Under the pieces are notes generated by a model, which worked only from the letters and a program-made list of their open reading frames with translations, did not search any database and was not told where the DNA came from. Of a DNA stretch of 26,222 nucleotides, positions 14,704-22,694 are shown piece by piece. The stretch is from NCBI GenBank assembly GCA_023228705.1, contig JALOAS010000038.1, positions 1-26,222 on the forward strand, given 5' to 3'. Made by a program: the position numbers and the translations under genes. Position 1 is the stretch's first letter, and every line of letters starts with the position of its first letter. Source of the DNA: Ottowia sp. (GTDB taxonomy: Bacteria > Pseudomonadota > Gammaproteobacteria > Burkholderiales > Burkholderiaceae_C).

Positions 14704-15849
14704 TCAGCGGTACAGCGCAAGGTAGCGCCGCTCGAATCGATGCTTGGCCCAGTGCATCAGGCGCATGGGCGGCAGCACGAGCTGGCGGCGCTCGTTGCGG
14801 TAGACCAGCGTGCCGCTGTCCAGTCCGTCGATGATGCACATGAGTTCGGACTTGAAGCCGTGCTCGGCGGATTGGCCGGCCACCTGGGCCAGCAGGTTGC
14901 GCGCGGCAGCTTCGGCTTGCAGGTCGGCCATGTGCGCCTGCTTGGGCATCCAGTCGGGGCCCGGAAAGCTGCCGCTGTCGCCGACCACCCAGACCCGCTC
15001 CAGGCCGGGCACGCGGCACTGCGCGTCGGCAGCTATGAGCCCGCCGGGCGAGCGCGGCAGGCTGGACTGCTCCAGCCACGCGGGGCCGGTCAGCCCCGGC
15101 ATGAAGAGGATGAGGTCGGCTGGAATTTCGTCGCCTTCGGTCACCACCTTGCCGGCTTCCAGGCGCAGCGGCTTGTGGCCCAGGTGCGTGCTGATGCCGC
15201 GCCGCTTCATGGTGGCCAGGATGCGCGCCACGGCCCTTGGGCCCAGGCGCGCACCGGGTGTGTTCGAGCCGTTGAAGAATGCCAGCCTGAAGCGGTCGCG
15301 CCGGCCCTCGCGCCGCAGTTGGCGGTCGATGCCGAACAGGAATTCAAACATGGGGCCGCCGCGCACCGCGCCCGGTTCGCTGGGGTTGGTGCCAAAGCCG
15401 ATGGCGATGGTGCCCCCGTCCATTTGCCGCAAGCGGTCGGCGATCTGTTCGGCGGCAGCGATGCCCTCGCAGGGGATGATGGCGTTCTCGATTCCCGGCA
15501 GCTTCCTGATGAAGCGCGCGCCGGTGGCGATCACCAGCGCATGGTTGTCCACCTTGCCGGCGGTGGTGTCGACCACGCGTCCGTCATCGGACAGGCCGGT
15601 GACGCTGGCGGCAACGTGGTGCACGCCCATGCGCGAGAAGAACCGGTCCAGCGGCACCACCAGGTCGGCGCGCGTGCGCAGGCCGCTGGGGATCCAGATG
15701 ATGCCCGGCAGGTAGTGCAGCTCGGCCCGGGGCGCCACCACCGTGATGGGCTGGTTGCAGCCGTGCTTGCGCAGCATGCGCACCGTGGACAGGGCACCGA
15801 AGCCGGCACCCAGCACCACGATGGATCCGGAAGGATTGGCGGCGGTCAT
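14704..15849 (-). CDS. SQR-like FAD-dependent oxidoreductase
   Basis: A 381-aa flavoprotein of the SQR / NDH-2 group without a signal peptide, so probably on the cytoplasmic face. It has FAD motif VVLGAGFGAL (about 11-20), ELHYLPGIIW (about 43-52), ALVIATGARF (104-113) and RVWVVGDSGSF (285-295). C127 (IIPCEGIAAAEQI) and C338 (LMCIIDGLDSG) fall where type I-like SQRs have two of their three redox cysteines. The middle one is missing (GFGTNPSEPGAVRGGP). C31 and C278 look unrelated. The start overlaps the outer membrane protein stop (ATGA). It may handle a different sulfur or selenium species from its neighbour, or work by a two-cysteine mechanism. The exact activity is unknown. Confidence 0.82.
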   Translation of the reverse strand: MTAANPSGSIVVLGAGFGALSTVRMLRKHGCNQPITVVAPRAELHYLPGIIWIPSGLRTRADLVVPLDRFFSRMGVHHVAASVTGLSDDGRVVDTTAGKVDNHALVIATGARFIRKLPGIENAIIPCEGIAAAEQIADRLRQMDGGTIAIGFGTNPSEPGAVRGGPMFEFLFGIDRQLRREGRRDRFRLAFFNGSNTPGARLGPRAVARILATMKRRGISTHLGHKPLRLEAGKVVTEGDEIPADLILFMPGLTGPAWLEQSSLPRSPGGLIAADAQCRVPGLERVWVVGDSGSFPGPDWMPKQAHMADLQAEAAARNLLAQVAGQSAEHGFKSELMCIIDGLDSGTLVYRNERRQLVLPPMRLMHWAKHRFERRYLALYR

Positions 15850-17252
15850 GGCTGGGCCTCCCGGCTGGGATTTTGGGACGCGGCGGCCAACGTGTCATTG
15901 ATCTGGATCAACAAGGGCTCATCCAGCTCGTTGGCCAGCGCCGCCAGTTGCAGGCGGCCCAGCACCTGGTCAACCCGCGCCTGTGCCAGCTCCAGCTCGG
16001 CCTGCGCCGCCGCGTTTTGCGCGTTGAGCACGTCCAGCGTGGTGCGGTCGCCGACCTGGTGGCCCAGCTGCGTGGCGTCCAGCCGTGCCAGGCTGGCGGT
16101 CCGGTTTTCCTGCAGGGCAGCGATGCGGGCAGCGCCCACGTCCAGCCCCTGCCAGGCCGCCCAGCCCTGGCGTTCCACGTCCTGTTGCGCCAGCTCCAGC
16201 TCGGCCTGTGCCTTGGTCAGCAGGTGCGCGGCTTCGCGCTCGCGCGCCTGCACCATGCCGCCGGTGGACAGCGGGATGTTCAGTTGCACGCCAACCATGG
16301 CGTTGAGTTCACGGTTGCGCGCCGAACCATAGCTGCCGTGGCCGGCCAGCCGCTGGTGCGCCGCCTGCGCCACCAGGTCCAGCGTGGGCTTGCCCAGGGC
16401 GCCCTGTTCGCGCAGTTTTTGCTCGGCCATGCGCACCGCGTCGCGCAGGAGCTGCAACTGCCGGTTGTCTTGCGCCATGGCCTGCTGCCAGTGGAGCCAG
16501 TCGGGCGTGGCCGGCAGCGCGCTGGCGGGCAGGCGGGCCTCCGGCTGCGCCAGGCCCGTGCTGTCGGCCAGCTGCTTGCGCGCCGTCTCGAGCTGGAGCA
16601 GGGCGCTGGCGCGCTGCGCCCGGATGGCGGCCAGTGCGGCGTCGGCCTCGTGCACGTCGGTAATCGGCAGGCCACCCAGCTCGTAGCGGTCGTGGGCCTC
16701 GGTGCGCGCCGCCTGCAGTGCCGCCACCTGGCGGTCCAGGACCTGGACGCGGTTTTGCGCCAGCGCCAGTTCAAAATAACGTTGTGCCGTGGCCAGGGCA
16801 AGCTCGGTCTGAGCCGCCTGCCAGCTCGTATCTCCCATCTGCGCGCCCAGCCGCAGCTGCTCCTGCTGGGCATCACGCTCGGCATTGATCAGGGGCTGGC
16901 GTGCCTGCACGGCCAGTTCGGTGGCCAGGCCGGGCGCCACCGAAGTGGAAAAGCGGGCCTGGTCTATGTTCTGGTCACCCAGGGCAGGTGCGGAAAAGCG
17001 CGCGCCGCGCATGGCGGTGTCGTTGGCGCCGGCGCCCACCGCGACGCTCAGACCCACCTGCGGCCGCCACAACGCGCCGGCCTGGTCGGCCAGGGTCTGG
17101 CTCGCGTCGTGCGCTGCGCGGGCAACGGCCATCTGCCCGTCGTGTGCGACGGCAGCGTGCCAGACGCTGAGCAGATCCTGAGCACCTGCCAGGCCGGGCA
17201 GCAGCAGCGCTGCCGGCAACAGGGCCCGGGCGATCTGGCGCAGGCGTTTCAT
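15846..17252 (-). CDS. TolC-type outer membrane efflux protein
   Basis: A 468-aa outer membrane factor with a signal peptide (MKRLRQIARALLPAALLLPG, cleavage near AGA-QD). It contains two long alpha-helical repeats rich in Ala, Gln and Leu (about 60-230 and 270-430), each with the typical helix / beta-strand / helix pattern: GVQLNIPLSTGGM marks the second beta region, and VGDRTTLDVLNAQNAAAQAELELAQARVD the conserved equatorial stretch. It would complete a tripartite pump with the RND and adaptor genes upstream in the same series. The start at 17252 overlaps the stop of the CMD gene (ATGA, 17249-17252); a longer open frame to 17417 is rejected. Confidence 0.9.
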   Translation of the reverse strand: MKRLRQIARALLPAALLLPGLAGAQDLLSVWHAAVAHDGQMAVARAAHDASQTLADQAGALWRPQVGLSVAVGAGANDTAMRGARFSAPALGDQNIDQARFSTSVAPGLATELAVQARQPLINAERDAQQEQLRLGAQMGDTSWQAAQTELALATAQRYFELALAQNRVQVLDRQVAALQAARTEAHDRYELGGLPITDVHEADAALAAIRAQRASALLQLETARKQLADSTGLAQPEARLPASALPATPDWLHWQQAMAQDNRQLQLLRDAVRMAEQKLREQGALGKPTLDLVAQAAHQRLAGHGSYGSARNRELNAMVGVQLNIPLSTGGMVQAREREAAHLLTKAQAELELAQQDVERQGWAAWQGLDVGAARIAALQENRTASLARLDATQLGHQVGDRTTLDVLNAQNAAAQAELELAQARVDQVLGRLQLAALANELDEPLLIQINDTLAAASQNPSREAQP

Positions 17253-17605
17253 GGCGTGGCCTTTTCTCCGCCAAGTTCCTCCCAGGCCGCGAGCGCCGAC
17301 GCCGCGTACATCAGGCCCGGGCCGCCGCCCATGTAGACGCACATGCCCAGCACCTCCTGCACCTCGGCGCGCGAGGCGCCCAGCTTGACCAGCGCCTTGG
17401 CATGAAAGCCGATGCACGGGTCGCAGCGCGTGCCCACGGACAGTGCCAGCGCGATCAGCTCCTTGGTCTTGGCGTCGAGCACGCCATCCCTGCAGGCGGC
17501 GCGCGACATGTCACCAAAACCCTTCATGGTGTCGGGGATGTCCCTGCGCATCTTGGCCGTATTGGCCGAGATGGCGGCAATGAGTTCACCGTAGTTTCCA
17601 ACCAT
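17249..17605 (-). CDS. Carboxymuconolactone decarboxylase / AhpD-family protein
   Basis: A 118-aa all-helical protein with the AhpD signature, C61-D-P-C64 followed by IGFH (H68), and the usual ELIALALSVGTRCDPC context. AhpD-type members use this CXXC to pass electrons to peroxiredoxins, while true gamma-carboxymuconolactone decarboxylases lack the pair, so a thiol-disulfide role is favoured. Being encoded with a peroxiredoxin that lacks a resolving cysteine, it is a candidate reductant of that enzyme; this is inference. An AAAGGA site precedes the ATG; the gene overlaps the TolC gene by 4 bp and follows the DUF2892 gene by 13 bp. Confidence 0.88.
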   Translation of the reverse strand: MVGNYGELIAAISANTAKMRRDIPDTMKGFGDMSRAACRDGVLDAKTKELIALALSVGTRCDPCIGFHAKALVKLGASRAEVQEVLGMCVYMGGGPGLMYAASALAAWEELGGEKATP

Positions 17606-17618
17606 TGTTCAAATCCTT

Positions 17619-17855
17619 TCAGGCCTTGGGGGAGGGGACGCTGCAGCTGTCGCCCTCGCGCACGCCCAGCTTGCGCAGGATGCGCTCGAGCAGGCACCAG
17701 TGGCTGAGGCCGCTTTGCAGCAGGTTGGCCCCGACAAAGACCGTGAACCACAACCAGTACGGGCTGTGAAAGAAGGGGCTGGCCGGCGCGCCCAGGGCCA
17801 CGGAAATGAGGATGAAGACACCGGCGATGGTACGAACCAGGTTCCAGGAAGACAT
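17619..17855 (-). CDS. Small DUF2892-like inner membrane protein
   Basis: A 78-aa protein with two probable membrane helices (about residues 5-25 and 33-50) and the arrangement seen in YgaP-type DUF2892 proteins: an opening NLVRTIAGVFILISVAL and, after the second helix, GANLLQSGLSHWCLLERILRKLGV with a late cysteine (GDSC). This is the second such protein in the series; the other is at 12679-12876. It is encoded 15 bp after the RND gene with an AGGAG site 8 bases before the ATG. A role near persulfide chemistry is guessed from the family's company. Confidence 0.8.
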   Translation of the reverse strand: MSSWNLVRTIAGVFILISVALGAPASPFFHSPYWLWFTVFVGANLLQSGLSHWCLLERILRKLGVREGDSCSVPSPKA

Positions 17856-17870
17856 GTGGATTTCTCCTTT

Positions 17871-20800
17871 TCAAGTGCCCGCTTGTGCGGGCGGGGTGGA
17901 TGCCGCCGCCGGAGCGGATTCATGCGCGCGGCGATAGGCAACGTAGTAAAGCAGCGGGATGACCACCAGCGTCAGCACGGTGGAGACCAGCACGCCGAAG
18001 ATGAGTGAAATGGCCAAGCCGTTGAAAATGGGGTCGTCAAGGATGAAGAGCCCGCCGATCATGGCCGCCAGCGCGGTCAGCGCGATGGGCTGCGCGCGCG
18101 TGATCGCGCTCTGCACGATGGCGTCACGAAAATCGGCACCGGCCGCAAGCTGGATCTTGATGAAATCGACCAGCAGGATGGAGTTGCGCACGATGATTCC
18201 GGCCAGCGCGATCATGCCGATCATGCTGGTCGCGGTGAACTGCGCGCCCAGCAGCGCGTGCCCCGGCATGACGCCGATGATGGTCAGCGGAATGGGCGCC
18301 ATGATGATCAGTGGCGTCAGGTACGAAGCAAAGTGCGCCACCACCAGCAGGTAGATGAGGATGAGGCCCACGGCGTAGGCCGCGCCCATGTCGCGGAAGG
18401 TCTCGTAGGTGATTTGCCACTCGCCGTTCCACTTGTACGCGTAGCCCGCGTAGGGGTCCGCAGGTTGGCTGATGAAGTGCTCGGCAACGCGGGCGCCATC
18501 GGGTGCCTGCAGGTGGGCCAGCTGGCTGCGCATCTGGAACATGCCGTACAGCGGGCTGTCGGCGCCACCGGCCATGTCGCCGGTGACGTACTGCACGGGC
18601 AGCAGGTCCTTGTGGTGGACGGGCTGCTCGCGTACCGTGTCGGAGACGCTGACCAGCTCGCTGAGCGGGACGGCGCGGCCGCTGCTGCTGCGCACGCGCA
18701 GTTGCAGCAGGTGGTCCAGGCTGCCGTGCAGCTCGGGCGCGAGCTGGATGATCGCGGGCACCGCGTAGCGGCTGCTGTCGTGCAGCCAGGTGGCCGCATC
18801 CCCGGACAGGCCCGCGCGCAGCGCGCCGGCCACGGCGGCCTGCGTCACGCCCAGGCGTGCGGCCTTGCCGCGATCGACCAGCAGCAGGGTGCGCGGTGCG
18901 TTGGCGATGGTCGAGTCGTCCACGTCGACGACGCCGGGCGTGGCTTCAAACACGCCGCGTATCTGCCGCGCGAGCTGCCGGCGCCCCTGGGCGTCGGGAC
19001 CGTAGACCTCGGCCACGATGGGCGAGAGCACGGGCGGGCCGGGCGGCACCTCGACGACCTTGATGTTGGCGCCCAGGCCGACGCCAATCTCCTGCAATGC
19101 CGGCCGCACGCGCAGGGCGATGGCGTGGCTCTGGTGCTTGCGGTGCGCCTTGTCGACCAGGTTGACCTGGATGTCGCCCACGTCGCCGCCGGCGCGCAGG
19201 TCGTACTGGCGCACCAGGCCGTTGAAGTTGATGGGCGAGGCGGTGCCCGCGTACGCCTGGAAGTTCTCGACCTCGGGCACCGTGGCCAGGTGGTTGCCCA
19301 GCGCCTGCAGCACCGCTGCGGTCCGCTCCACCGGCGTGCCGGCGGGCATGTCGACCACCACCTGCAGCTCGCTCTTGTTGTCAAAGGGCAGCATCTTGAG
19401 CACGACGGCGCCAAGCACCGGCAGCAGCAGCGACACGACGATCAGCGCCGCCACCACCAGGCCCAGGAGCGCCCGGTTGCGCCGGCCGCGCCGCGCGTCG
19501 AGCAGCGGCCGGAAGATGCGCCGGAAAAACGGTGTCAGCCAGCGCGTGAGGTCGTGGCCGGCGGCCTTGCCGTTGTCCGGAGCGTCCACCGCCTTCAGCC
19601 ACAGCCGCGCCAGCCAGGGCGTGACGGTGAACGCGATGGCCAGCGACAGCAGCATGCCCATGCTGGCATTGATCGGGATCGGGCTCATGTACGGGCCCAT
19701 CAGGCCGGTGACGAAAGCCATGGGCAGCAGCGCGGCGATCACCGTGAACGTGGCCAGGATGGTCGGGCCACCCACTTCATCGACGGCGCCGGGAATGATC
19801 TGGCGCAGGGTCTGGCCGGGCTTCAGGTGCTGGTGGCGGTGGATGTTCTCGACCACGACGATGGCGTCATCGACCAGGATGCCGATGGAGAAGATGAGTG
19901 CAAACAGCGACACCCGGTTGAGCGTGAAGCCCCAGGCCCAGGAGGCAAACAGCGTGGCCGTGAGTGTCAGGATGACGGCGGTGCCCACGATGGCCGCCTC
20001 GCGCCGGCCCAGCGCGATGAACACCAGCGCCACCACCGACAGCGTGGCAAACAGGAGCTTCTTGATCAGCGTCATGGCCTTGTCGTTGGCCGTGACGCCG
20101 TAGTTGCGCGTGACGCTGGCGCGCACGTCATCGGGGATGACGCTGCCGTGCAACTGCTCGACCCGCTGCACCACCGCGCGCGCCACGTCTATCGCGTTCT
20201 CGCCCGGCTTCTTGGTCACCGACAGCGTCACGGCCGGGTATTCGTGCAGTTGGGCCGTGTCGCCGCTGCGATCAACCTCGCCGTGCCACACGTAACGCTG
20301 CGCCGGCGGTGCACCATCGCTCACCTCGGCCACGTCGCGCAGGTAGACCGGCTTGCCATCGCGCACGGCAAGCACCAGTTCCCGCACGTCCTGCGCGCTC
20401 TGCAGGAACGGGCCGGTCTGCACCGCCACGCTCTGGTTGCCGTGCAGCAGGTCGCCGACCGGCAGGCCCATGTTGGCGGCGGCCAGCGCACCGTGGATCT
20501 CGTGCAGGGTCAGGTCCACCGCGGCCAGCCGCTGCGGGTCCACGTCGACCATGACCGCGCGGCCGGGCCCGCCCAGCGTGCGCACCTCGCGTGTGCCGGG
20601 CACGCGCTTGATCTCCGCCTCGACGCTGTGCGCCACGCGCTCCAGGTCCCAGGCGCTGGTGTCGGCACGGGTGCCGTGCAGCGTCAGCGCGACGATGGGC
20701 ACATCGTCCACGCCCTTGGGCTTGATGATGGGGTCGAGCACGCCCAGGCCCGGCGGCAGCCAGTCGGCATTCGCGCCCACCGTCTCGTACAGGCGCACGA

Positions 20801-21155
20801 CGGCCGTCTGGCGCGGCACGCCCACGGCAAACTGCACGGTGACCACGGCCACGCCTGGGCGCGAGACGCTCATCACGTGCTCCACGTCCTGCATCTGCGA
20901 CAGCACCTGCTCGGCCGGCGTGGCCAGCTTGCTCTCCACGTCAGCCACGGTGGCGCCGGGCCAGGCCACGATGACGTTGGCCATGGTCACGTCAATCTGC
21001 GGCTCTTCCTCGCGCGGCGTCACCAGCACGGCAAAGACCCCGAGCAGGAAGGCCACCAGCGCCAGCAGCGGCGTGATCTGCGCGGCCTGGAAATACGCCG
21101 CAATGCGCCCGGAAATACCGAGGTGGTCGGCCGCCGGTGCCTGATGCGGGCTCAT
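17871..21155 (-). CDS. RND-family efflux pump, inner membrane subunit
   Basis: A 1094-aa proton-driven efflux transporter of the AcrB/HAE family, with about 12 membrane helices and two large periplasmic loops. TM1 is near residues 27-46. TM4 carries the paired acids D429-D430 in SIGILVDDAIVVVENIHRH, the proton-relay motif. The second half repeats the plan, with TM11-12 near IIVRNSILLVDFIKIQ and GGLFILDDPIFNGLAISLIFGV. Its start overlaps the adaptor stop (ATGA, 21152-21155). The acid pair fits HAE-type carriers of organic compounds better than CusA-type metal pumps. Given the SQR and AhpD-type genes in the same series, a substrate linked to sulfide or low-molecular-weight persulfide stress is possible but not shown. 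Confidence 0.93.
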   Translation of the reverse strand: MSPHQAPAADHLGISGRIAAYFQAAQITPLLALVAFLLGVFAVLVTPREEEPQIDVTMANVIVAWPGATVADVESKLATPAEQVLSQMQDVEHVMSVSRPGVAVVTVQFAVGVPRQTAVVRLYETVGANADWLPPGLGVLDPIIKPKGVDDVPIVALTLHGTRADTSAWDLERVAHSVEAEIKRVPGTREVRTLGGPGRAVMVDVDPQRLAAVDLTLHEIHGALAAANMGLPVGDLLHGNQSVAVQTGPFLQSAQDVRELVLAVRDGKPVYLRDVAEVSDGAPPAQRYVWHGEVDRSGDTAQLHEYPAVTLSVTKKPGENAIDVARAVVQRVEQLHGSVIPDDVRASVTRNYGVTANDKAMTLIKKLLFATLSVVALVFIALGRREAAIVGTAVILTLTATLFASWAWGFTLNRVSLFALIFSIGILVDDAIVVVENIHRHQHLKPGQTLRQIIPGAVDEVGGPTILATFTVIAALLPMAFVTGLMGPYMSPIPINASMGMLLSLAIAFTVTPWLARLWLKAVDAPDNGKAAGHDLTRWLTPFFRRIFRPLLDARRGRRNRALLGLVVAALIVVSLLLPVLGAVVLKMLPFDNKSELQVVVDMPAGTPVERTAAVLQALGNHLATVPEVENFQAYAGTASPINFNGLVRQYDLRAGGDVGDIQVNLVDKAHRKHQSHAIALRVRPALQEIGVGLGANIKVVEVPPGPPVLSPIVAEVYGPDAQGRRQLARQIRGVFEATPGVVDVDDSTIANAPRTLLLVDRGKAARLGVTQAAVAGALRAGLSGDAATWLHDSSRYAVPAIIQLAPELHGSLDHLLQLRVRSSSGRAVPLSELVSVSDTVREQPVHHKDLLPVQYVTGDMAGGADSPLYGMFQMRSQLAHLQAPDGARVAEHFISQPADPYAGYAYKWNGEWQITYETFRDMGAAYAVGLILIYLLVVAHFASYLTPLIIMAPIPLTIIGVMPGHALLGAQFTATSMIGMIALAGIIVRNSILLVDFIKIQLAAGADFRDAIVQSAITRAQPIALTALAAMIGGLFILDDPIFNGLAISLIFGVLVSTVLTLVVIPLLYYVAYRRAHESAPAAASTPPAQAGT

Positions 21156-22240
21156 TGCCTGCCTCTGCGGTCTCGGCTGTCCGACAGCACGCGGGCCGCA
21201 GCCTGCGGATCAGCAGCGATCTGCTCGCCCGCGTCCAGCCCCGACAGCACCTCGACCTGGTCGCCCAGCACCGGCCCCAGGCGCAGCTGGCGCAGCTGCG
21301 GGCGCCCGTCTGCGGCGGCAACGTAGACAGCCGTCACTTCGGCGCGTCGCACGATGCTTGCCGCGGGAACGAAAATGCGCTCCGGCGTGCCGGCTTCGGC
21401 GGCCGAAGCAGGCAGCAGCAGGCGCGCAAACTGGCCGGGGGTGGCCGCCGTATCGGCCGGGATCAGCGCACGGACTTCCTGCGTCAGCGTCATGGGGTCG
21501 ACCGTCGGCAGGATGCGGATGCGCCCGGCCGCCACGGTGTCCACCGCCTGGGCAAGCCACAGCCGGGCGCCGTCCACGGCGCTGCGCGCCAGAAGACCCA
21601 CCGGTACGTGCGCGCTGACGCGCAGCACCGCGGGATCATAGAGGACGAGCAGGGGCTGGCCGGGCTGCGCCACGTCGCCTTCCTCCACCGCAACCTGTGC
21701 AATGATGCCATCCCACGGGGCACGGATGACGTGCATCTTCTCCTGCGTCTGGGCCGCCCGGGTCTGCGCCTGCAGCGCCTCGACCTGCGCGCGCGCCGCC
21801 TTGTATTGGCCCTGCGCCTGCTCCAGCGCAGCCTGGCTGATGTATTTTTTCTCGGCCAGCTGGCGCTTGCGTGCCAGCTCGGTCGTGGCCACGTCGAGTG
21901 CCGCGCGCGCCGTCGCCACCTGGGCGCGACTGGCTGCGGTCTGCTGCTGGCTGCTGCTGGCGTTCAGTTGCAGCAGGATGTCGCCACGCTTCACGCGGTC
22001 GCCTGCGCGCACCGCAAGCGTCGCGATGCGTCCGGGGACTTCGGTGGCGACCTGCGCCTGGCGCTCGGCCTGGACCTGGCCATCCCAGGTGGTGCCCGGC
22101 GCTGCAGCGACGGCATGCACCGTCACCCACGCCAGTTCCGCTGCCATTGCAGGCAGCGCCAGCACGGCGAGCATGGCGGGCAAGAGCCATCTGCGCGCTG
22201 ACCGGAGCAACCCGGGCTGCCGGGACGAGAAGCGTGACAT
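21152..22240 (-). CDS. RND efflux periplasmic adaptor (membrane fusion protein)
   Basis: A 362-aa adaptor with an N-terminal signal (RRWLLPAMLAVLALPAMA, about residues 16-33). The lipoyl half EVPGRIATLAVRAGDRVKRGD follows, then a helical hairpin (about 95-160, AQVATARAALDVATTELARKRQLAEKKYI), the second lipoyl half IRAPWDGIIAQVAVEEGDVA, and beta domains. The start at 22240 is chosen because it begins the signal peptide and follows TTGGAA; the frame is open to 22471 but that upstream part is repeat and promoter DNA. It is first in the series that runs to prxU, directly behind a promoter whose operator matches that of arsR. Confidence 0.92.
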   Translation of the reverse strand: MSRFSSRQPGLLRSARRWLLPAMLAVLALPAMAAELAWVTVHAVAAAPGTTWDGQVQAERQAQVATEVPGRIATLAVRAGDRVKRGDILLQLNASSSQQQTAASRAQVATARAALDVATTELARKRQLAEKKYISQAALEQAQGQYKAARAQVEALQAQTRAAQTQEKMHVIRAPWDGIIAQVAVEEGDVAQPGQPLLVLYDPAVLRVSAHVPVGLLARSAVDGARLWLAQAVDTVAAGRIRILPTVDPMTLTQEVRALIPADTAATPGQFARLLLPASAAEAGTPERIFVPAASIVRRAEVTAVYVAAADGRPQLRQLRLGPVLGDQVEVLSGLDAGEQIAADPQAAARVLSDSRDRRGRQ

Positions 22241-22274
22241 CGTGTCTGTTTCCAATATCGGGATCAAGATGCCT

Positions 22275-22305
22275 ATATTATTTGCGCAATCACGCAAAGA
22301 TGCAA
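22275..22305 (-). promoter_or_regulatory. Promoter and ArsR-type operator of the RND/SQR/prxU operon
   Basis: On the minus strand TTGCAT (22305-22300) and TAATAT (22280-22275) could be -35 and -10, with a long 19-bp spacer. The spacer is occupied by the perfect dyad TTTGCG-CAATCA-CGCAAA (22281-22298). The 20 bp at 22280-22299 match the arsR promoter site at 8207-8226 at 17 positions. An operator inside the spacer would block polymerase, so repression is expected. Confidence 0.65.
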
Positions 22306-22338
22306 GAGCATGTTGGGAAAAAAAGACATTTGATGCGT

Positions 22339-22362
22339 TGGTGTGCGTGCTCGGGCACACCA
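22339..22362. other. GC-rich hairpin upstream of the RND operon promoter
   Basis: TGGTGTGC (22339-22346) pairs with GCACACCA (22355-22362) around an 8-nt loop. No T-run follows on either strand, so it is not a clear terminator. Confidence 0.35.
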
Positions 22363-22395
22363 GTCCGCGCCCCCGACTGGCAGACATCGCCAGCT

Positions 22396-22649
22396 TACCG
22401 GATGACGGATGACGGATGACGGATGACGGATGATCTCGCTGGCGCTTTGATGATTGCGGCTGCGCCGCCATGAATCACGTTGAGCGTTGAGCGTGGTGGG
22501 CACACGCTGGACGCTGAACGCTTGACGCCAAACCTTCATCAGCCGCCGCAGGCGGCTTTCATACAAGGCCCGCAGGGGCCGAGGTCATCGGTGATCCGGA
22601 CAGGTTGAGCGTTGCGCGAACGCCAAACGCTGGACGCACTTCGCTCAAC
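22396..22649. repeat. Modular intergenic repeat, copy 4 (longest)
   Basis: It fills the space between the RND operon promoter and csp. Parts: five tandem 7-bp units GGATGAC (22400-22434, last one GGATGAT); TGCGGCTGCGCCGCCATGA; CGTTGAGCGTTGAGCGTGG; CGCTGGACGCTGAACGC; hairpin AGCCGCC-GCA-GGCGGCT (22541-22557); hairpin-type GGCCCGCAGGGGCC; ATCCGGACAGGTTGAGCG; and the terminal block ending CGCTCAAC (22642-22649). Each block has a relative in the other three copies. No coding frame is supported. Confidence 0.75.
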
Positions 22650-22694
22650 GTCTTTTCTGCGCACGGCGGCAGCCACGCAGCGGTCCGTCGCGGG

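Noticed and set aside
11884..16332. A 1482-codon open frame on the + strand
   Set aside because: It lies antisense to six recognisable genes (prxU to the TolC gene), has the His/Gly/Arg-rich composition of a high-GC shadow frame and no family match.
18258..21326. A 1022-codon + strand frame opposite the RND pump
   Set aside because: It is complementary to a clear RND transporter gene and its composition is typical of antisense GC-rich DNA.
22241..22471. N-terminal extension of the RND adaptor
   Set aside because: It would be encoded by heptamer repeats, a hairpin and the promoter; a signal peptide starts cleanly at 22240.
22396..22649. Possible CRISPR array
   Set aside because: The repeats are 7-bp tandem units and mixed blocks without regular spacers, and no cas genes are present.
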